From positions 248,001-312,000 of the forward strand of contig CAVUYE010000001.1 in assembly GCA_963745665.1 (NCBI GenBank): a DNA stretch of 64,000 nucleotides, written 5' to 3'. The notes beneath the pieces were generated by a model. It saw nothing but the letters and a program-made list of their open reading frames with translations. It did no database searches and was not told the DNA's origin. Positions 59,724 through 64,000 of this stretch are shown here, in pieces; within the stretch, counting starts at the first letter, position 1; the number at the start of each line of letters is the position of its first letter. Both the position numbers and the translations under genes were made by a program. Origin of the DNA: Bog-473 sp963745665. Lineage in GTDB: Bacteria > Actinomycetota > Acidimicrobiia > Acidimicrobiales > RAAP-2.

Positions 59724-60256
59724 ATGGACGAGACCGAAGTGATCAGCCTGCAGTTGGGGCGCGTCGAGGAGATGTTCGAGACGCCGGGGTGGGACGGCGC
59801 GTCGCCGCCGGTGCGCTTCGAACCCGGGATCGACTTCTGCATCAGCGAGCTCCGCGGCCGGCGCTCCCGGGCACCCGTGCGCCTGGAGCTCTCGCTCCCC
59901 TCGCAGCGCGTCGACCCGGCGACCTCGACGCACCTGTACCAGTCGATCGGTCGCTATTGCGAGGACCGCATTGCGCGCAACAATCGCGCACGCCGTGGCA
60001 CGCGACGCGACGGGTACGCCGCGCGCTGAAGGTGGGCATACCCGTCGCCCTCGTCGGGTTGGCCATCGCGGTGGCAACAGCGGTGGCCAACACCAACGAC
60101 GACTACACGCTGCCCAACCTGGCGGGATGGGTCCTCGCCTGGGTGGGCCTCTGGTACCCGCTCGACACAATTCTGTTCTCGTCCGTCGTCCCGAAGCGCG
60201 AGAACGCCGTCCTCGCCCGACTGCAAGATGCCGAGGTGGCGATCACGTCGTACTGA
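59724..60256 (+). CDS. Small membrane protein, single-base frameshift
   Basis: The first frame gives MDETEVISLQLGRVEEMFETPG, a soluble part with RSIGRYCEDRIARNN-like helix, and ends RRDGYAAR. A second frame from about 60023 continues with a membrane segment VGIPVALVGLAIAVATAV, a second (LAGWVLAWVGLWYPLDTILF), and KRENAVLARLQ. The combined ~177 residues match an uncharacterised actinobacterial family that has exactly this soluble-plus-two-TM order, so one missing base near 60023 is likely. Two coupled genes (a GTG at 60033) is the alternative. Function unknown. Confidence 0.65.
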
Positions 60257-60293
60257 CGCCACCTGAATCATCAGGCCTGCGTCACACCGCCAC

Positions 60294-61055
60294 TCAGGCG
60301 AACAGCCGCTCCGAGCTGCCCGCCACCCGCAACAGCCACGCTCGCTCCTCGCCTTCGAAGCCCTCGGCAACACGCGCCGCCGCCACGACGCGCACCCAGG
60401 CGTCGAGGTCATCGTCCGTCAGGTTGCGCCGAGCTTGTCCCTCCCGCCGGACGGCGCACAGGAAACGCTCGACCGGCCCGGTCGAGCGCCGCCCCCACAA
60501 GACCAGGGTGCGGGCCAGATCGGCCGCCGAGGGCCCCGCGGCCACGGTGATCCAGTCGATGACGACCCAGCCGCCCGGCCCGAGAAGCACGTTGGAGGGG
60601 TGGAAGTCGAAGTGGCAGACGCCGCGCCCGCCATCGTCGAGCCTGTCCAGCAGCGCCAGCAGTTCAGCGCACCCCCCGTCCTCGGGCACGCTCGACTCGA
60701 CTTCGCGGCGAAGCCGCGGCACCAGTTCGGGCATTCCGTCGACGACGGTGTCGTTGCACCGCAGCTGCAGCGAAACGAACTCGTCGGCGAGGCGGTCGAT
60801 CTCCTGGGGGCCGGCTGCCTCCACCACCTGCAACAGGGAAGGGCCATCGACCCGGTCGAGGATGACGCCGCTGCGATCGTCGACGATGACGGAGCCGTGG
60901 GTGCGGGCAACGGGGAGCCCGGCGTCAGCCAGCGCCGCCAGCACGGTGTCCTCGAAAGCGGACAGGCCCTGCCAGTCAGGCCGATCGAGCTTGAGGACGC
61001 GGCCCTCGCCGTAGGCGAAGACCTCGGCCGTGCGCCCCTCGGCGAGCAGCTCCAT
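60294..61055 (-). CDS. Aminoglycoside phosphotransferase-family kinase (APH)
   Basis: The 253-residue protein has an APH-type kinase core: N-lobe LLAEGRTAEVFAYGEGRVLKLDRPD, the catalytic CHFDFHPSNVLLG (HxDxxxxN) and metal-binding VVIDWITVAAG (DW). Such proteins phosphorylate antibiotics, sugars or other small molecules; the target is unknown. The gene is downstream of hemL (stop 61065-61067) by 9 nt, so it is in the same transcript. Being a distant homologue, antibiotic resistance should not be assumed. Confidence 0.88.
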   Translation of the reverse strand: MELLAEGRTAEVFAYGEGRVLKLDRPDWQGLSAFEDTVLAALADAGLPVARTHGSVIVDDRSGVILDRVDGPSLLQVVEAAGPQEIDRLADEFVSLQLRCNDTVVDGMPELVPRLRREVESSVPEDGGCAELLALLDRLDDGGRGVCHFDFHPSNVLLGPGGWVVIDWITVAAGPSAADLARTLVLWGRRSTGPVERFLCAVRREGQARRNLTDDDLDAWVRVVAAARVAEGFEGEERAWLLRVAGSSERLFA

Positions 61056-61064
61056 GAGTCCTGC

Positions 61065-62405
61065 TCAATCCTGCAAGCGAGCGCGTCGCGCGGCTGCGGC
61101 TGCGGCTGCAGCGACTTCGGCCGCCGCCTCCCCCGCCGCCTCGACTACCCGGGCCAGCACGCCTTCGTTGTGCGCCAGCCCCGGGAACATCACCTCGTAG
61201 GCGCCCGGCGCCAGCGCCACGCCGCGGCGCAGCATGGCGTGGAAGAACCGCGCGTAGGTGTCGCCGGCGGCGATCGCCCGTGCACTCTCGTAGTCGGTCG
61301 GCGCCGCGAGCGGACCGGCCTCGCCCGGCGCCACGAAGAGCCCGACCAGCGGTCCCACGGTCGGCACGACGACGGCGAGGCCGCCGCCGGTCACCGCCGC
61401 TTCGAGGCCCTTGGCGAACAGGGCCACGCGCGCGGCCAGGGCCTCGTAGTCGGCCGGCCCCACCGCGTCGAGCACGGCCAGCCCGGCCGCGGTGGCGAGC
61501 GGGTTCCCCGACAACGTGCCCGCTTGGTACACAGGCCCGCCCGGCGCCAGTTCGGCCAGCAGCTCGCGCCGGCCGCCGAAGGCGCCCACCGGCAGCCCGC
61601 CGCCGATGACCTTGCCGAAGCACCACAGGTCGGGTGTGACGCCCGACCATCCGGTCGCGCCCGCCGGGCAGAGCCGGAAGCCGGTGATGACCTCGTCGAA
61701 GATGAGAAGGGCACCGCTGGCGCTGCACGCGGCCCGCAGTCCCTCGAGAAAACCCGGTGCCGGTGCCACCAGGTTCATGTTCGCCGCCACGGGCTCGACG
61801 ATCACGCAGGCCACCCGCTCGTCGAGCTCGGGGACCACGTTGTAGGGCACCACCTCGGTGTCGGCGACGGCGCCCGCCGACACGCCGACGGAGCCGGGGA
61901 GACCGAGCATGGCCACGCCACTACCCCCGCCCGCCAGCAGTCCGTCGGAGTGGCCGTGGTAGCAGCCGTCGAACTTGATCACGCGGTCGCGTCCGGTGAC
62001 GCCGCGAGCCAGACGCACCGCGCTCATGGCCGCCTCGGTGCCCGAGGAGACGAGGCGCACCTGCTCGCAGCCGGGCACGCGGGCGCAGATCGCCTCGGCC
62101 AGCAGCACCTCGCCCGGCGTCGGCGCGCCGAACGTCGTGCCCCGCGCCGCCGCCAAGGTCAGGGTCGCGGTCACGACCGGGTGCGCGTGCCCCAACAGCA
62201 CCGCGCCGTAGGACTGGACCATGTCGACGTAGCGGTTGCCCTCGACGTCGACGACGAAGGCGCCGTCGCCCGACGCCACCGTGTACGGCGTCCCACCGAC
62301 CGAGGCGAACGAGCGGACAGGCGAGTCCACCCCGCCCGGAATGACACGCCAGGCCCGGTCGAACCAGGCGGCGTTCGACGACGACGCCGGCGCCGGTTCA
62401 GCCAC
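61065..62405 (-). CDS. hemL: Glutamate-1-semialdehyde 2,1-aminomutase
   Basis: The 446-residue PLP enzyme converts glutamate-1-semialdehyde to 5-aminolevulinate. It has RAWRVIPGGVDSPVRSF, the PLP-phosphate loop SSGTEAAMSAVRLAR, LLIFDEVITGFRL with the PLP-ring Asp, and the lysine in CFGKVIGGGLPVGAFGG. The C-terminus is an Ala-rich helix. GTG start at 62405 overlaps hemB by 8 nt. Being the C5-pathway enzyme, it implies hemA elsewhere. Confidence 0.97.
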   Translation of the reverse strand: MAEPAPASSSNAAWFDRAWRVIPGGVDSPVRSFASVGGTPYTVASGDGAFVVDVEGNRYVDMVQSYGAVLLGHAHPVVTATLTLAAARGTTFGAPTPGEVLLAEAICARVPGCEQVRLVSSGTEAAMSAVRLARGVTGRDRVIKFDGCYHGHSDGLLAGGGSGVAMLGLPGSVGVSAGAVADTEVVPYNVVPELDERVACVIVEPVAANMNLVAPAPGFLEGLRAACSASGALLIFDEVITGFRLCPAGATGWSGVTPDLWCFGKVIGGGLPVGAFGGRRELLAELAPGGPVYQAGTLSGNPLATAAGLAVLDAVGPADYEALAARVALFAKGLEAAVTGGGLAVVVPTVGPLVGLFVAPGEAGPLAAPTDYESARAIAAGDTYARFFHAMLRRGVALAPGAYEVMFPGLAHNEGVLARVVEAAGEAAAEVAAAAAAAARRARLQD

Positions 62406-63411
62406 CGAGCGCCTCGGCCACCTCGGCCGCGAAGTAAGTCAGGATGAAATCGGCGCCGGCCCGCTTGAGCACCGTGAGCTGTTCGAGCGCCACTGCCGGC
62501 CCGTCGATCCACCCCGCCGCCGCCGCGGCCTGCACCATCGCGAACTCGCCGCTCACGTGGTAGGCCGCCAGCGGCACGGAGACCTCCGCGCGCACGGTGG
62601 CCAGCACGTCGAGGGACGTCATGGCCGGCTTGACCATGATCATGTCGGCTCCCTCGGCCAGGTCCTGCTGAATTTCGGCGAGCGCCTCGCGCCCGTTGCG
62701 GGGATCCTGCTGGTAGGCGCGCCGGTCGCCCCCGCCGGCGATGGTGACGTCGACCGCGTCGCGGAAGGGGCCGTAGAGGGCGGAGGCGTACTTCGACGCG
62801 TAGGCCAGGATGGCGATTCCCTCGTGGCCACCGCCGTCGAGCGCTTCCCGGATGGCGGCCACCTGGCCGTCCATCATGCCGCTGGGCGCCACCACGTCGG
62901 CACCGGCCACGGCCTGGGCCAGCGCGATGCGCCGGTAGAGGTCGAGCGTCGGGTCGTTGAGGACCTCCCCGCCGGGACCGAGGACGCCGCAGTGCCCGTG
63001 ATCGGTGTACTCGTCGAGACAGAGGTCGGCCATGAGCACGAGCTCGTCGCCCACCGCGTCGCGCACGGCGCGCAGCGCCACCTGCACGACGCCGTTCGGA
63101 TCCCAGGCGCCGCTCCCCTCGGCGTCCTTGTGGGACGGCACGCCGAACAGGATCAGGCCGGGAACGCCGAGTGCGACCAGCCGCTTGGCCTCGACCACGA
63201 GCGAGTCGAGCGAATGCTGCACCGCACCGGGCATGGACGCGATCGGGACGGGCTCCGCCGCCCCTTCCCGCACGAAGAGCGGGGCGACCAGGTCGTCGGG
63301 ACCGAGGCGGGTCTCGGCGACCAGCCTCCGCAGCGCCGGTGTCCGGCGCAACCGGCGCAACCGGCGCACGGGGAACCCGCCCGGAATGGGCGCAGACGTC
63401 GCCTCGACCAT
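62398..63411 (-). CDS. hemB: Delta-aminolevulinic acid dehydratase (porphobilinogen synthase)
   Basis: The 337-residue enzyme condenses two ALA to porphobilinogen. The two active lysines are in ILAYASKYASALYGPFRDA and DMIMVKPAMTSLDV. The metal site is LCLDEYTDHGHCG, with two Cys and an Asp in place of the three-Cys zinc site, as seen in Actinobacteria. The ATG at 63411 has TAGGCT 6 nt upstream, inside the end of hemD. Length typical. Confidence 0.97.
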   Translation of the reverse strand: MVEATSAPIPGGFPVRRLRRLRRTPALRRLVAETRLGPDDLVAPLFVREGAAEPVPIASMPGAVQHSLDSLVVEAKRLVALGVPGLILFGVPSHKDAEGSGAWDPNGVVQVALRAVRDAVGDELVLMADLCLDEYTDHGHCGVLGPGGEVLNDPTLDLYRRIALAQAVAGADVVAPSGMMDGQVAAIREALDGGGHEGIAILAYASKYASALYGPFRDAVDVTIAGGGDRRAYQQDPRNGREALAEIQQDLAEGADMIMVKPAMTSLDVLATVRAEVSVPLAAYHVSGEFAMVQAAAAAGWIDGPAVALEQLTVLKRAGADFILTYFAAEVAEALGG

Positions 63412-63423
63412 CGGTCCAGCCTA
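63412..63423 (-). promoter_or_regulatory. Internal promoter-like element of hemB
   Basis: TAGGCT on the minus strand (63423-63418) is 6 nt before the hemB ATG and overlaps the hemD stop (63421-63423). It would give hemB-hemL a leaderless transcript of their own in addition to read-through from hemD. Confidence 0.45.
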
Positions 63424-64000
63424 CGGGCCGTCGCCGCCCCCAGGGCCCAACTCCCCGATCAGCTCGGCGACGATGCCCTGCGCCGACGCGCCCCACGCCT
63501 CGTGCACACCCGGCAGACCGGCCTCCCGTGCCACCGCGGCCGTCATCGGCCCGATGCACACGATGTGCGGCGGTGGGGTCACCGGACGGCCGGCCGCCGT
63601 GCGCAGGGCCAGGAAGGCCTGCACGTTGGAGGTGGAGGTGAGCGTGAGCGCGTCGGCGGCGGCCACCCGTTCCAGCAGCGCCGGCTCCGGCGCGGCGCGC
63701 GCCACGGTGCGATAAGCCTCCACGCGCCGCACATCCCATCCCTTCTGGGCCAGCCCTTCGGGAATGGTGTCTGGAGCGAGGTCGGCGCACGGGAAGAGCA
63801 CGCGCCGCGCCGCGGCGCTCTCCGCGTCGGGGAACTCCTCGACGAGTCCGTACCCGCTGTGCTCGGCAGGCACCAGGTCGGGCTCCACACCGGTCATGCG
63901 CAACGCGTCCGCCGTTGCCGGCCCCACCGCTGCCACCGACACTCCGGCGAGGGCGCGGGCGTCACGCAGCGCGCCCATGAAGTGGTCCACCGCGTTGACC
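63421..64000 (-). CDS. hemD: Uroporphyrinogen-III synthase, partial
   Basis: The frame is open to the window edge, so the N-terminal part is missing. The visible ~190 residues begin near VNAVDHFMGALRDARALAGV, contain VAAVGPATADALR, EEFPDAESAAARRVLFPCADLAPDTIPEGLAQKGWDV, the Tyr-Arg region VEAYRTV, and the late LTLTSTSNVQAFLAL and VCIGPMTAAVAREAG. HemD closes and inverts the linear tetrapyrrole. It is followed by hemB (7 nt past its stop). An upstream hemC or fusion may lie outside the window. Confidence 0.93.
   Translation of the reverse strand, partial: VNAVDHFMGALRDARALAGVSVAAVGPATADALRMTGVEPDLVPAEHSGYGLVEEFPDAESAAARRVLFPCADLAPDTIPEGLAQKGWDVRRVEAYRTVARAAPEPALLERVAAADALTLTSTSNVQAFLALRTAAGRPVTPPPHIVCIGPMTAAVAREAGLPGVHEAWGASAQGIVAELIGELGPGGGDGP

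Noticed and set aside
59724..60256. Programmed frameshifting for the small membrane protein
   Set aside because: No slippery heptamer or pseudoknot is visible, and similar single-base breaks occur in three unrelated genes.

Overview
The window is a very G+C-rich chromosomal segment of an actinobacterium. The strongest taxonomic pointers are the menaquinone-type respiratory chain with a diheme QcrC and a split ctaCDF / ctaE-qcrCAB arrangement, a KstR-like regulator, TatA, a HelR-type RNA polymerase motor, and many genes that look leaderless (TAnnnT 6-9 nt before the start codon). The gene set fits a free-living, aerobic member of the Acidimicrobiia; that class-level placement is an inference, not something the sequence proves. 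No insertion sequence, prophage, CRISPR array, rRNA or tRNA gene was recognised.

Layout. 1-13.6 kb is a mixed metabolic and regulatory region: end of a cyclase-family gene, two divergent TetR regulators, an ABC-2 exporter, an amidohydrolase, an alpha/beta hydrolase, a DedA protein, a GH1 glycosidase, a crotonase, TatA and an alkylsulfatase-like metallo-beta-lactamase. 13.6-16.8 kb is ctaC-ctaD-ctaF (cytochrome c oxidase II, I, IV). 16.8-24.5 kb holds an MFS exporter, an ArsR-SRPBCC / RibD-like / VOC operon with a clear promoter and operator, a GGDEF protein, a class III cyclase with a YHS-like tail, two SDR oxidoreductases and an SCO6745-family gene. 24.5-28.6 kb is ctaE-qcrC-qcrA-qcrB on the minus strand. 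28.7-31.1 kb is a HelR-like ATPase. 31.2-36.1 kb is hemE-hemH-hemY-lnt, led by a previously unlisted 22-codon ORF that overlaps the hemE start. 36.1-41.9 kb contains a HAD protein, a large MprF/LysX-like membrane protein with a decayed metallophosphoesterase domain, a 44-residue zinc-ribbon-like gene, an intergenic region with a strong hairpin, and a DUF2252 protein. 41.9-58.1 kb is a complete nuoA-N operon (complex I) on the minus strand, almost entirely translationally coupled. 58.2-64 kb carries a geranylgeranyl reductase (probably menaquinone-modifying), a small membrane protein, an APH-like kinase, and hemD-hemB-hemL.

How the genes work together. Complex I feeds menaquinol to a QcrCAB-CtaCDEF supercomplex; the geranylgeranyl reductase beside nuoA may saturate the menaquinone side chain; the two hem clusters together supply ALA-to-porphyrin and ferrochelatase steps for the heme needed by the oxidase and bc complex. 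Six of the seven early and late heme steps hemL, hemB, hemD, hemE, hemH and hemY are here; hemA, hemC and any hemQ are not in the window.

Caution. Four otherwise intact genes (amidohydrolase, second SDR, HelR, small membrane protein) each carry one single-base frameshift, always in or next to a G/C-rich run. Either the assembly contains indel errors or these are recent mutations; their coordinates below span both reading frames.
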